A DNA stretch of 64,000 nt, from NCBI RefSeq assembly GCF_014174305.1, contig NZ_JABEQH010000020.1:1-64000 (forward strand), written 5' to 3'. This document shows, piece by piece, positions 33,827-42,621 of the stretch. The notes beneath the pieces were generated by a model. It was given only the letters and a program-made list of their open reading frames with translations. It did no database searches and was not told the DNA's origin. The stretch comes from Gluconacetobacter johannae. GTDB taxonomy: Bacteria > Pseudomonadota > Alphaproteobacteria > Acetobacterales > Acetobacteraceae. Both the position numbers and the translations under genes were made by a program. Position 1 is the first letter of the stretch. Every line of letters begins with the position of its first letter.

Positions 33827-34617
33827 GCAAACGCACCTATCGCACCGCCTCCGCGATTCCCGACGTGATCGCGGACCCGGCTACCCTGGCCCCCGATGCT
33901 GTGCGCTGCCTGTGGGTTCGCCCGGTCGAGGGGCGTTACCTACCCACCGCCATTTTCAATGATGGCACGGATTGTCCGCTGGCCTGCGCCATGGATGCCT
34001 TGCAAGCCCGTCAGTTCTGCCAGCGCATCAGCGCCGTTCACGATTGGCCCGTGATGGACCACCGCCCCAAGGACATCGGCCCGGAGGTGGTGGCTGAGAA
34101 GATCTGGGCCACGATGCCGCCGGAATACAAGGCCCAGATCGACGGGGAAACCCGCGTCAACATGGAAGGGGCCGGATACATGATGGCCGACATGTGCCGG
34201 GAATACCGCCTACCGTTAGGCGTCGCCATCCACCGCATTACCGAACGCATCGGCACGTTTATCCACGACATGGTTTCGCAAGGGGCAATGTCCGAGCAGG
34301 ACGGAAAGGAGAACGCCCGGCTCGCCGCCAAAGGAGCATTCTCCCGTCTGGATGAAATCTACGCCGGCGAGGATCGCGGCCCGGACCTTGCGACTGTCAT
34401 GCCTCACCGGCTGGGTGTGATGCTGGCCGATTACCATCAGAGCAAGAACAGTTCTGACGACCAGTTCCAGCATGGACTGACTGCCGCTCTGACGATCGCG
34501 ATGACGGTCTGGACCGGAAAGGGCGAGAGCGAGCCTGTGGCTAAGGCCAGAGCGGATGTGACGATGGACGCCGCAATCCGGCACTGGTTCCGTTTGACCG
34601 GGAGGGCAGTCGGATGA
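33823..34617 (+). CDS. Hypothetical phage protein
   Basis: The 264-aa protein has no motif I recognise. A helical region (MEGAGYMMADMCREYRLPLG) and a conserved-looking C-terminal half (FQHGLTAALTIAMTVWTGKG) suggest a soluble all-alpha protein. It overlaps both neighbours by 4 nt (ATGA at each junction) in the block leading to the prim-pol gene, so an early or replication-associated role is likely. Confidence 0.75.
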   Translation: MSKRTYRTASAIPDVIADPATLAPDAVRCLWVRPVEGRYLPTAIFNDGTDCPLACAMDALQARQFCQRISAVHDWPVMDHRPKDIGPEVVAEKIWATMPPEYKAQIDGETRVNMEGAGYMMADMCREYRLPLGVAIHRITERIGTFIHDMVSQGAMSEQDGKENARLAAKGAFSRLDEIYAGEDRGPDLATVMPHRLGVMLADYHQSKNSSDDQFQHGLTAALTIAMTVWTGKGESEPVAKARADVTMDAAIRHWFRLTGRAVG

Positions 34618-35048
34618 AGCCCCTGCACAACCCTATCTATACCGGCCAGTTGCGTGGACGCGCCATCCGGTTTTTCGCGGCCCCCAACGGCGTGGTCGCG
34701 CTGCCGTGGCATTCCTGCGCAGACCTGGTGAGTGCGGCCGGACTGCCGGCCGACGCGCAGGGCATCTTCCTCCAGATGACGCGCTCTGGGTCGTTCCAGG
34801 ACAGCGTCCGGATGGTCAGCACCGACGCGGGGGAAGTGCTGATCGCCCCGCATTCCGTTGCCCAGGGCACGATCGGCGCTTTCAGGCAGTGCGGCTTCCT
34901 GCCGGACGATGGCACCTTCGAGAACGAATTCTATCGGGCCGGCATTGGCGCGACGAAGGTTCTCCAGGCGGGCATGAGCCCGGAAGAGCGCTTTCGCAAT
35001 CTCATCCAGATGGGACGCCAGAGCCTTGGCCAGGAGGACGAGGAATGA
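34614..35048 (+). CDS. Hypothetical phage protein
   Basis: A 144-aa soluble protein without recognised domains (RFFAAPNGVVALPWHSC, then FQDSVRMVSTDAGEVLIAPH). It overlaps the start of the prim-pol gene by 4 nt. The strict ATGA coupling on both sides indicates a functional member of the replication operon. Confidence 0.75.
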   Translation: MKPLHNPIYTGQLRGRAIRFFAAPNGVVALPWHSCADLVSAAGLPADAQGIFLQMTRSGSFQDSVRMVSTDAGEVLIAPHSVAQGTIGAFRQCGFLPDDGTFENEFYRAGIGATKVLQAGMSPEERFRNLIQMGRQSLGQEDEE

Positions 35049-35851
35049 GCGCCGCCAGCCAACTCGCGGTTCTGCCGCCCCACATCATCCAGGCCGTGAA
35101 CCTGGGCAAGCATGGTGCCGCTGTCTTCCCCTGCCAGGAGAACAAGCAACCGGCCTGCCCGCATGGGTTCAAGGATGCAGCAACCAAGGCGGATGCCATC
35201 ATGACCTTGTGGCGGCGCTATCCGGGCCCGCTGGTGGGTGTCGCCACGGGGGCCGCGTCCGGCATCGATGTGCTGGACCTGGACCTCCATAAGGAAGGCG
35301 CAGACGACTGGCATGCCGAGCATTGCGCCCGGCTGCCGGCGACCCGCACCCACCGCACGCGGTCGGGCGGCCTGCACATGCTGTTCCGCCATCGGGAAGG
35401 CATGCGCAATAGCGCCAGCCGGATCGCCCCTGGCATCGATGTGCGGGCCGATGGCGGCTATATCATCTGGTGGCCTGCCGCCGGGCTGGACGTGGTGAGC
35501 AAGGCCCCTGCCGCCCCATGGCCTGCGTGGCTGGCTGAGATGGCCGTCCCGCCCCCACCGCCCAAGGCCGATCTGGCAAAGATCGAGCGCGGCATCGAGG
35601 ATGCTGACCGCTATGTGCGGGGTGCTGTCCGGGGTGCTGTCCAGGCGGTCGCGTCAGCCGGGCAAGGGCGACGCAATGACACACTGAACGCCGAGACCTA
35701 TGCGCTGGCCCGGTTCATCCCAGAGGGGCATCTGACGGCCGGGCAGATTGCCGAGGCGATGGCCGCCGCTGCCCTCCAGGCTGGGCTCACCGTGCCGGAA
35801 ATAGAGAAGACGATAACGTCCGCCTTGCGGGCTCGGGGAGGCGCGGCTTGA
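35045..35851 (+). CDS. Bifunctional DNA primase/polymerase (prim-pol, AEP family)
   Basis: The 268-aa protein shows the prim-pol domain: VNLGKHGAAVFPCQENKQPA at the N-terminus, the catalytic acidic pair in IDVLDLDLHKEGA (near residue 80), the SGGLHMLF motif with catalytic His, and DVRADGGYIIWWP. It should prime and perhaps extend DNA for the element. It is followed directly by the helicase, a typical primase-helicase pair of phages and plasmids. Length is short, so it lacks a fused helicase domain. Confidence 0.9.
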   Translation: MSAASQLAVLPPHIIQAVNLGKHGAAVFPCQENKQPACPHGFKDAATKADAIMTLWRRYPGPLVGVATGAASGIDVLDLDLHKEGADDWHAEHCARLPATRTHRTRSGGLHMLFRHREGMRNSASRIAPGIDVRADGGYIIWWPAAGLDVVSKAPAAPWPAWLAEMAVPPPPPKADLAKIERGIEDADRYVRGAVRGAVQAVASAGQGRRNDTLNAETYALARFIPEGHLTAGQIAEAMAAAALQAGLTVPEIEKTITSALRARGGAA

Positions 35852-37059
35852 GCGAAGCCCTGAACATCGACAGCATCGTGCGTGAAGGTGTGCGGAAAGC
35901 CCAGATCAGTGCTGACACCACACCGGCGCTGCTGGTCGAGGATGCCGAGGGCTGGCTGGAGCAGGATATCCCACGACGTCCTTGGGTCGCGACCGGGCTA
36001 CTGCTGCGCGGTGCCGTCACGGTCGTGGTCGGGGCGCCGGCTTCCGGCAAATCGAGCCTGATGGTCGGATGGGCAACCGCTCTGGCGCTTGGAAAGCCCT
36101 ATGGGCGGATGGATGTCCAGCCGGTCAAGGTGATGACCTACAACACGGAAGACGACAGGGACGAGCAGCGGCGCCGCTTCTCTGGTGCCCTCCGCTTCTT
36201 CGGTGCCCGACCGGCCGATCTCGCCGGGTGCGTGATGAGGCTGGGCACGGACACAATCGGTACGCTCCTGGCCTATGATCGTGAAACCAAGGAACTGCGC
36301 GCCACGCCGGCCATGGACCAGATGCTCAAGATGATCGAGACGATGCAGCCGGACGTGCTGATGCTCGATCCGCTGGTCGAACTGCACGAGGCCGAAGAGA
36401 ACGACAACACGGCCGTCAGGACGGTGATGGCCTATTTCCGCAGCCTGGCCATCCAGCACAATCTCGCGCTCGTTCTCCTGCACCACACGCGCAAAGGCTC
36501 GGCAGCGACAGCTGGAGATCCGGACATCGCCCGCGGTGCCTCCGCTGTCATTGGCGCGGCACGCATCGTCCTGACGGTTACCGTGATGAGCGAGGATGAG
36601 GCCAACACCTTCGGCATCAAGGCTGACCAGCGCCGCTATTTCTCGCGCGTTGACGGCGCCAAGATCAATGCTGCCCCGATCGGTCGTGAAGAATGGTTCG
36701 AGCGCCAGTCCTACGAATTGGCGAACGGTGACCATGTGGCTGTCATGCTGCCCTGGGCACCGCCAGAAGATACGATCTCTCAGGACACCATGGCAGCCAT
36801 TCAGGTCGGTGTGGAAAGAGGCAGCCCGGCTGGACCGTGGAGCCCGCGCTTTTCTGCCGATGCACGATCAATCAAGAGGCTGTTGGTCGAACATGGCATC
36901 GTCACGGCTGACGGGCAGCGAAAGGTCATGGACGGGCTGATGGCCGCTGGCTTCATCACTGCGACCTTCAGAAGGTCGAATAGAGGAACGGGGAAAGGTC
37001 TACGCTCGACTGACGGCCTCCCCGACAGCGTCACATGGCTTGAGGATGACGAAGCATGA
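35848..37059 (+). CDS. RepA/DnaB-like hexameric replicative helicase (AAA, RecA-fold)
   Basis: The 403-aa protein has Walker A (VVVGAPASGKSSLMVGWA, near residue 61), Walker B (PDVLMLDPLVEL, near 169) and a later LALVLLHHTRKG motif, all typical of RepA-type ring helicases. It would unwind the element's origin. Translation probably begins at TTG 35848, overlapping the prim-pol stop (TTGA), with GGGGAGG 6 nt upstream. Iteron-like CCGTGC repeats begin 12 bp after its stop codon. Confidence 0.9.
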   Translation: MSEALNIDSIVREGVRKAQISADTTPALLVEDAEGWLEQDIPRRPWVATGLLLRGAVTVVVGAPASGKSSLMVGWATALALGKPYGRMDVQPVKVMTYNTEDDRDEQRRRFSGALRFFGARPADLAGCVMRLGTDTIGTLLAYDRETKELRATPAMDQMLKMIETMQPDVLMLDPLVELHEAEENDNTAVRTVMAYFRSLAIQHNLALVLLHHTRKGSAATAGDPDIARGASAVIGAARIVLTVTVMSEDEANTFGIKADQRRYFSRVDGAKINAAPIGREEWFERQSYELANGDHVAVMLPWAPPEDTISQDTMAAIQVGVERGSPAGPWSPRFSADARSIKRLLVEHGIVTADGQRKVMDGLMAAGFITATFRRSNRGTGKGLRSTDGLPDSVTWLEDDEA

Positions 37060-37071
37060 TCCGCGCAACTT

Positions 37072-37171
37072 CCGTGCAACTTCCGCGCGCGCACGGATGT
37101 CGGAACCCTATAGGGGGATAGACCATCCGTGCGGTCTATCCACCCGTGCAGGTTCCGTGCGAGTCCCGTGC
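37072..37171. other. Iteron-like repeats: possible replication origin of the element
   Basis: CCGTGC occurs directly at 37072, 37127, 37144, 37155 and 37166 and inverted at 37091. The last three are 11 bp apart, close to one helical turn. An inverted repeat GGATAGACC / GGTCTATCC (37116-37124, 37133-37141) encloses one copy. Position just after the helicase gene fits a replication origin. The remainder of the 37060-37472 gap has no supported gene. Confidence 0.5.
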
Positions 37172-37425
37172 AAACGGGCGAGACGATCCTGAGCCTGTGC
37201 CCCCGTTACCTCGTAACTATGCAACGGTTCATTCTAAAACGAAGAGCTCACTTGCAGCCCCTTTTTCTCACCTCAGCAACCGTCACTTGCAACGCCGCTT
37301 TCGTCCATCAGTGACGCCAGGTGCGATCCTGTCGAAGATGCCGGGTGACGACAGGAAAAAATGTTTCCCTGTCTAGTAATGTCCGAACTTGTCTGCTTCT
37401 GCCGAGGTGACGGTGAAGTATTCAA

Positions 37426-37448
37426 TCTGGTAGGGTGACAATACCAGA
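37426..37448. promoter_or_regulatory. Inverted repeat before the small terminase gene
   Basis: TCTGGTA and TACCAGA are separated by 9 bp, 24 bp upstream of the ATG at 37473. It may be an operator or part of the packaging site. A weaker GACAGG/CCTGTC hairpin lies at about 37348-37373. Confidence 0.35.
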
Positions 37449-37472
37449 CACGGACGAGAGCAATCGCAAGCA

Positions 37473-37883
37473 ATGGTCTTCCAGCCGGGACAATCGGGCA
37501 ATCCGGCGGGGCTCAAGAAGGGCACCCGTCGCAAGCGCACGGTCGCTCTGGAAGAGCAGATGGAGAGGATCACGGCGACGCTGGGGCATGACGTGGCCAG
37601 TGGTCCGCAATTCGGCGCTCATGACGTGCTGGTCGCCATGTATCGCCATCCCGAAGTGCCACTGGACCTGAAGCTCGATGCCGCCAAGGCTGCCATCCGG
37701 TTCGAGAAGCCCGCGCTATCGGCATCGTCGGTGACGGCTGATGTGAAGCACACAATCAGCATCGCGGATCAGCTCGCCCGCGCGCGCAAGCGGGAACTGA
37801 CGATCGAAGGGGCGACGACTGGCCAGATCGAGGCGGCCAAGACGCTGGCGATCGCACCGAGCGCCGAGGCCGAAAAAGCATGA
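37473..37883 (+). CDS. Putative small terminase subunit (DUF5681-like)
   Basis: The 136-aa protein starts with FQPGQSGNPAGLKKGTRRKR, the DUF5681-type N-terminus often found just before large terminase genes. A helical middle (PLDLKLDAAKAAIRFEKPAL) follows. It should recognise the packaging site. The ribosome site is weak. It is separated from the large subunit by 118 bp containing a GGTCCGC repeat like those at the ends of the element. Confidence 0.7.
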   Translation: MVFQPGQSGNPAGLKKGTRRKRTVALEEQMERITATLGHDVASGPQFGAHDVLVAMYRHPEVPLDLKLDAAKAAIRFEKPALSASSVTADVKHTISIADQLARARKRELTIEGATTGQIEAAKTLAIAPSAEAEKA

Positions 37884-38001
37884 TTTCCTGTCGCGAAAGG
37901 TCCGCTCTGGGTCCGCTTATCACACGACACGACGGAGATTGGCAGATTTCTGGGGTTAAACTCGATTTCATCACCAGATATAGTATCAGGTGGAGCGCCG
38001 A

Positions 38002-39504
38002 ATGATGGATCCGGATGCCCCTCTGACGCAGCAGCTTCAGGACGATCTGGTCCAGCTGGCGGCCGAGTGTTCCACCGACCCGCTCCGGTTCGTGCAGTCG
38101 GCCTTCCCCTGGGGTGAACCTGGGACCGATCTGGCCAGCATGGACGGCCCGGATGCGTGGCAGGCTGATATCTTGCGGGCAATCGGTCAAGGCATCCTGT
38201 CGCCGGCCCAGGCGATCCAGATCGCGATTGCGTCGGGGCACGGCATCGGCAAATCGGCGCTGGTGTCATGGGTGATCCTGTGGGCTATCACCACATGCGA
38301 GGACACGCGCGGCGTCGTCACCGCCAACACCGCGGCGCAGCTGGCGACCAAGACCTGGCCCGAGTTGAACCGCTGGTTCCGGGTCTTCCTGTGGCGGTCA
38401 TGGTTCGAGGTCGCGGCCACCGCGATCTATTCGTCTGACCCGACCCACGCCAAGACATGGCGCATCGACGCCATCAGCTGGTCGCCTGATCGGGTCGAGT
38501 CCTTCGCCGGCCTGCACAACCAAGGCAAGCGCATCCTGGTCGTCTTCGACGAAGCCTCGGCCATTCCGGACGTGATCTGGCAGACGACCGAAGGCGCGCT
38601 GACCGACGACAACACGGACATCATCTGGCTGGTGGCCGGCAACCCCACGCGCAACACTGGCCGTTTCCGCGACTGCTTCGGCCGGTTCAAGCATCGTTGG
38701 ACGACGCGCCAGATTGACAGCCGCACGGTCCGGATCACCAACAAGGAACAGATCCAGCAATGGGTCGACGACTATGGCGAGGACAGCGACTTCGTCCGCA
38801 TCCGCGTGCGAGGCGTTTTCCCGCGTGCCGGCTCGGCCCAGTTCATCCCGTCCGACACCGTTGAGGCGGCACGGATGCGGGATGCCGCCGGCAGGAGCTT
38901 TGACGCCATCGTCATTGGCGTGGATGTGGCACGGCAAGGTTCCGACCAGACCGTCATTTATGTCCGCAAAGGCCAGGATGCGCGCAACTGGCCGCTCCTG
39001 AAACTACGGGTGGCCGACCTGATGCAGATCGCGGCCAAGGTGGCAGACACGGCCCAGCAATACCGGTGCGAGGCTGTGTTCGTGGACGCGGGCGGCATCG
39101 GGGCTGGTGTCGTGGATCGCCTGCGTCAGCTCCGGGTGCCGGCGGTCTTCGGCGTCCAGTTCGGCGGGAAGGCCGACCGGGCGAACTATGCCAGCGATGC
39201 CTCGCGCTACGCCAACAAGCGCGCCGAGATGTGGGGGATGATGCGGGAATGGCTGAAGACCGGTGCCATCCCAGATGATCCCGAACTGATCGCCGACCTG
39301 ACCGCGCCCGAGTTCGGCCACAACGCCCGCGACGAAATCCAGATCGAACCGAAGGACGCCATCCGCAAGCGTATCGGCGCCTCGCCCGACGTGGCGGACG
39401 CGCTGGCCCTGACGTTCGCCTATCCCATCCTTCCATCCCCGCACGGCAGTCCCTGGGGCGCGCCGAGAGTGGAGGCCGATTATGACCCATTCGCAGCAGC
39501 ATAA
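38002..39504 (+). CDS. Terminase large subunit
   Basis: The 500-aa packaging motor has Walker A (IASGHGIGKSALVS, near residue 80), Walker B (ILVVFDEASAI, near 181), and an RNase H-type nuclease domain with GVDVARQGSDQTVIYV (near 306), EAVFVDAGGIGAG and the late acidic SPDVADALAL. It would cut concatemers and translocate DNA into proheads. The ATG at 38002 has GGAG 6 nt upstream. It overlaps the next small gene by 23 nt. No portal gene follows. Confidence 0.93.
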   Translation: MMDPDAPLTQQLQDDLVQLAAECSTDPLRFVQSAFPWGEPGTDLASMDGPDAWQADILRAIGQGILSPAQAIQIAIASGHGIGKSALVSWVILWAITTCEDTRGVVTANTAAQLATKTWPELNRWFRVFLWRSWFEVAATAIYSSDPTHAKTWRIDAISWSPDRVESFAGLHNQGKRILVVFDEASAIPDVIWQTTEGALTDDNTDIIWLVAGNPTRNTGRFRDCFGRFKHRWTTRQIDSRTVRITNKEQIQQWVDDYGEDSDFVRIRVRGVFPRAGSAQFIPSDTVEAARMRDAAGRSFDAIVIGVDVARQGSDQTVIYVRKGQDARNWPLLKLRVADLMQIAAKVADTAQQYRCEAVFVDAGGIGAGVVDRLRQLRVPAVFGVQFGGKADRANYASDASRYANKRAEMWGMMREWLKTGAIPDDPELIADLTAPEFGHNARDEIQIEPKDAIRKRIGASPDVADALALTFAYPILPSPHGSPWGAPRVEADYDPFAAA

Positions 39505-39688
39505 AGCCGACATGGCTTCGGCGCCGTCCGACGGTGACGGCCTGGAAAGCCTAGGCGATTTCCTGAGGCGCACCATGAACCGGGAGCACCTGCAGAACGC
39601 CATGCGCGTCCACCTGAAAGCCGGCGGCTTTTGTGGATGCTTCACAGATGTCGGTGGTGTCCTGATTTGGGATGGGGTAACCGCCTGA
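39482..39688 (+). CDS. Small hypothetical phage protein
   Basis: A 68-aa protein (GLESLGDFLRRTMNREHLQN, then GGFCGCFTDVGGVLIWDG) lying between terminase and the transglycosylase-containing virion protein. It overlaps terL by 23 nt and the next gene by 1 nt (TGATG), so it is part of a tightly packed operon. No family recognised; two closely spaced cysteines (CGC) near residue 52. Confidence 0.6.
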   Translation: MTHSQQHKADMASAPSDGDGLESLGDFLRRTMNREHLQNAMRVHLKAGGFCGCFTDVGGVLIWDGVTA

Positions 39689-42621
39689 TGGCCAATGTCC
39701 CGACATTCACGCCCGGCAAATCCCCTGACGGAATCGCGGCGGCACCTGAAACCAAGATCGATCCAGATGCCTTCGGCGCCGGCATTGCCAGCAGTCTGCG
39801 CAGCTTCGGCGACCAGATGGGAAAGGCCGGCGATGTCCTGGCCGCGTCTCAGAACAGACAGGCCGAGCAGGCCGGCATGGTCCGGGCCAACAACGCCCAG
39901 AACAGCCACATCGACCAGGTCAACACGCTGCTCTATGGCGACCCCAACGACAGCACGAAGCCGGGTTTCCTCAACCAACAGGGGCCGGCGGCCATCGCCG
40001 CATGGAACGGCTTCGTCAATCAGCTGAAGCAAACGCAACAAAACGCAGGGTCGGGGCTGCAGGCTGGCACCACAGCCCGTGACCAGTTCGACCAGAACAG
40101 CATGCGCTACACTCAGATGGCGCTCGACCAGGCGCGCCAACATGTGGCCGCCCAGGCTCAGGATTATGCGAGGCAGAGCGTCGGTTCCACGGTCCAGATG
40201 GCGCATCAAGTGGGGGTCCAGAACTATGGCGACCCCCGCGCGCTGTCGCTGGGGCTGGGCCGCAGCCAGCAGGTTCTCACCGATTTCTATGCCACGACCT
40301 ATGGCATGAAGCCGTCCGATCCGGTTGTGCAGCAGAAGCTGCAGGACGACCGCGACCAGTTCTTCGACAAGGCCATCACAGCCGCCTTGCAGAACGGGCA
40401 GCCGATCGAGGCACAGCAGCGGCTCCTGGCGAACCGTGGCCTGATCAGTCCGACCGCCTATGCCAGCATCGCGGCGAACCTGCGCCCGCATGTCGTGAAG
40501 GCCGATGCCGATGCGGTTACGCGCGAACTGCTGGGGCAGCCTGCCGATGACGGGGTGGTGGCGATTCCGCGCGATGCCAACCCGGACGACGTGATGGACA
40601 GCCAGATCCGCATCGAGAGCGGACGTCAGCAGTTCGATTCCAGCGGCGCGCCCCTGACATCGGGTGTGGGCGGTGCGGACGCTCCGGTCGGCGCCGGGCA
40701 GATCCGGCCCAGCAGCGCTAAAGCCGCCGCGGCGCGGGTGGGGCTGCAATGGGACGAGAACCGCCTGAGGAACGACCAAGCCTACAACATGACGGTCAGC
40801 CGGTCCTACAAGGACATGCTCCTGGACCGCTATGGGGGCAATCAGACGCTGGCGACGGCGGCCTACAATGCCGGCCCCGGCCGGGTCGATGAATGGCTGA
40901 AGACATACGGCGATCCGAGGACTGGCGCGATCAGCGATACGGATTGGCTGAAGCAGATCCCGTTCCGGGAGTCGCGGTCCTACGTGTCGCGGGCTGGGCT
41001 CCAAAACCATGGCAAGCCGGCACTGTCTGCCGGATATAGCCCACCAGACTATGACAAGATTCTGTCCAAAGTGGATGCAGCAACGGCAGGCATGGACCCG
41101 GAAGTCGGGGATCGGGTCCGGGCCAATATCATTACCCGTCGCAACCAGTGGCAGGTCCAGACTGCGACGCAGCGGGCCGCCTTGGAGAAGCAGGTGTCGG
41201 GCATCCAGGCGGCGCAGCTGAACGGGGATGATTCCTATCAGCCGGCGATCACTCCGATCATCGGGCAATTCCAGACCCTCTACCCCGCGCAGGAAGCCGA
41301 ACAGAAAACCCACGACCTGGTGACCGGCCAGCAGGCCGCGACGGTCTTCGCCGGCATGAAGAACGGCACGCCGCAGGAGATCGCGGACGGCATCCGGTCG
41401 CTTCAGGATCCGAACAGCGCCGGATCGAAAGCGGCCGTCCGGTCGATGAAGGGGATGATGGGCGCCACGGCGAGCCCTGCGACCGGCATGAATGGCCAGA
41501 TCGCCCCCGAGGATTACCAGCTACACCAGCAGTTCGTGGAGCGTGTCGCGGCCTTCGCCCAGCGCCGGCAGGAGGCTCTGGCGAAAGACCCGGTGGCAGC
41601 GGTGTCCGAAGCCTCGACCGTGCAGACCGCCCAACAGCATCTGGCCCACGCCATGCAGTCGAACGACCAGAACGCGATCGCGCAGGCCCAGAGGGACGCC
41701 ATCACCGCCAGCGATGCGATGCAGACCCATCAGGGCGTCCTGCGCCCCCGCATCCTGACCGAAGCGCAAGGCCAGCATGACGTGCAGATGCTGACGGACG
41801 CGGACCCCGCCAAGACAAGCGCGGCCCAGATCCTGGATGCCCTGGCGGGCCGGTATGGCGGAGACAGCGACGACAGCGCGTGGCCCCGGGTCTTCGGCGA
41901 GTATCAGGAGCATTTTGGCTTGAGCCCGGACTATGTGGCGCTGGGGATCATGAACCAGCCCAACCAGGTGATCGCGCGGGCGGACATGGAACGGGCCATC
42001 CACGCCGGGTCGGAACAGCAACTGACGGCCGCCGCCGGGGTCCATGCCGGGAGTGATGCCGGAAAGATCGACGATCCCACGTCCGGCCTGCCGACCCTGA
42101 TGAGGGACTTTCTGGGAACCACGATGGGCAACCGCGCCGGGCTGGCGACCTACAACGCCATCTATGGGAGCGTGAAACGGCTGGTTCTCTACTACATGGC
42201 GAACGGCAAGGGCTTCCAGACGGCGATGAACGATGCCTACGACGGCATCCTGGGCCGGAAATACGACTTCAACGGCACGATGCGCGTCCCGAAGGGCATG
42301 CTGTCAGCCACCGAGGACGCGACCAGCCGGGTCATGGACGGACTCGCACCGGACAGCCTCGCGCCCGAGGGCGGCGACCCGAACCTGACGCAGGCACAGA
42401 GACAGGAAATCGCCCTCAGCGATGCGCGGAAAGGATCGTGGATTCCGAACGCGCATGAGACCGGCCTGACGCTGATGTCGAGCAGCACTTTTCTTCCGGT
42501 CCTTGGCAAGGATGGGAAGCCGATCACCGTCCTGTTCCAGGATATCCGCAACGGGAAATACCCGCCCAGGCTTCCCGGCATCAATTCCGTTGCCTCCATC
42601 AGCCCGAGCCTTGTGAAATGA
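39688..42621 (+). CDS. Large virion protein with lytic transglycosylase (SLT) domain
   Basis: The 977-aa protein has an SLT-fold transglycosylase domain around residues 300-420: catalytic Glu near 310 (IRIESGRQQFD), GAGQIRPSSAK, and AYNAGPGRVDEWL near 392. Flanking regions are long and helical with many Gln/Ala residues. It resembles internal or ejection proteins of podoviruses that open the cell wall during DNA injection. Here it directly follows terminase with 1-nt overlap, with no portal or capsid genes in between. Confidence 0.8.
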   Translation: MANVPTFTPGKSPDGIAAAPETKIDPDAFGAGIASSLRSFGDQMGKAGDVLAASQNRQAEQAGMVRANNAQNSHIDQVNTLLYGDPNDSTKPGFLNQQGPAAIAAWNGFVNQLKQTQQNAGSGLQAGTTARDQFDQNSMRYTQMALDQARQHVAAQAQDYARQSVGSTVQMAHQVGVQNYGDPRALSLGLGRSQQVLTDFYATTYGMKPSDPVVQQKLQDDRDQFFDKAITAALQNGQPIEAQQRLLANRGLISPTAYASIAANLRPHVVKADADAVTRELLGQPADDGVVAIPRDANPDDVMDSQIRIESGRQQFDSSGAPLTSGVGGADAPVGAGQIRPSSAKAAAARVGLQWDENRLRNDQAYNMTVSRSYKDMLLDRYGGNQTLATAAYNAGPGRVDEWLKTYGDPRTGAISDTDWLKQIPFRESRSYVSRAGLQNHGKPALSAGYSPPDYDKILSKVDAATAGMDPEVGDRVRANIITRRNQWQVQTATQRAALEKQVSGIQAAQLNGDDSYQPAITPIIGQFQTLYPAQEAEQKTHDLVTGQQAATVFAGMKNGTPQEIADGIRSLQDPNSAGSKAAVRSMKGMMGATASPATGMNGQIAPEDYQLHQQFVERVAAFAQRRQEALAKDPVAAVSEASTVQTAQQHLAHAMQSNDQNAIAQAQRDAITASDAMQTHQGVLRPRILTEAQGQHDVQMLTDADPAKTSAAQILDALAGRYGGDSDDSAWPRVFGEYQEHFGLSPDYVALGIMNQPNQVIARADMERAIHAGSEQQLTAAAGVHAGSDAGKIDDPTSGLPTLMRDFLGTTMGNRAGLATYNAIYGSVKRLVLYYMANGKGFQTAMNDAYDGILGRKYDFNGTMRVPKGMLSATEDATSRVMDGLAPDSLAPEGGDPNLTQAQRQEIALSDARKGSWIPNAHETGLTLMSSSTFLPVLGKDGKPITVLFQDIRNGKYPPRLPGINSVASISPSLVK

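Noticed and set aside
37129-37376. Short overlapping ORFs in the gap after the helicase gene
   Set aside because: No ribosome site, no coupling to neighbours and poor codon use; the region is better explained by iteron-like repeats.
39004-41313. Long minus-strand open frame opposite terL and the transglycosylase gene
   Set aside because: Antisense shadow of recognisable phage genes; no ribosome site or family features.
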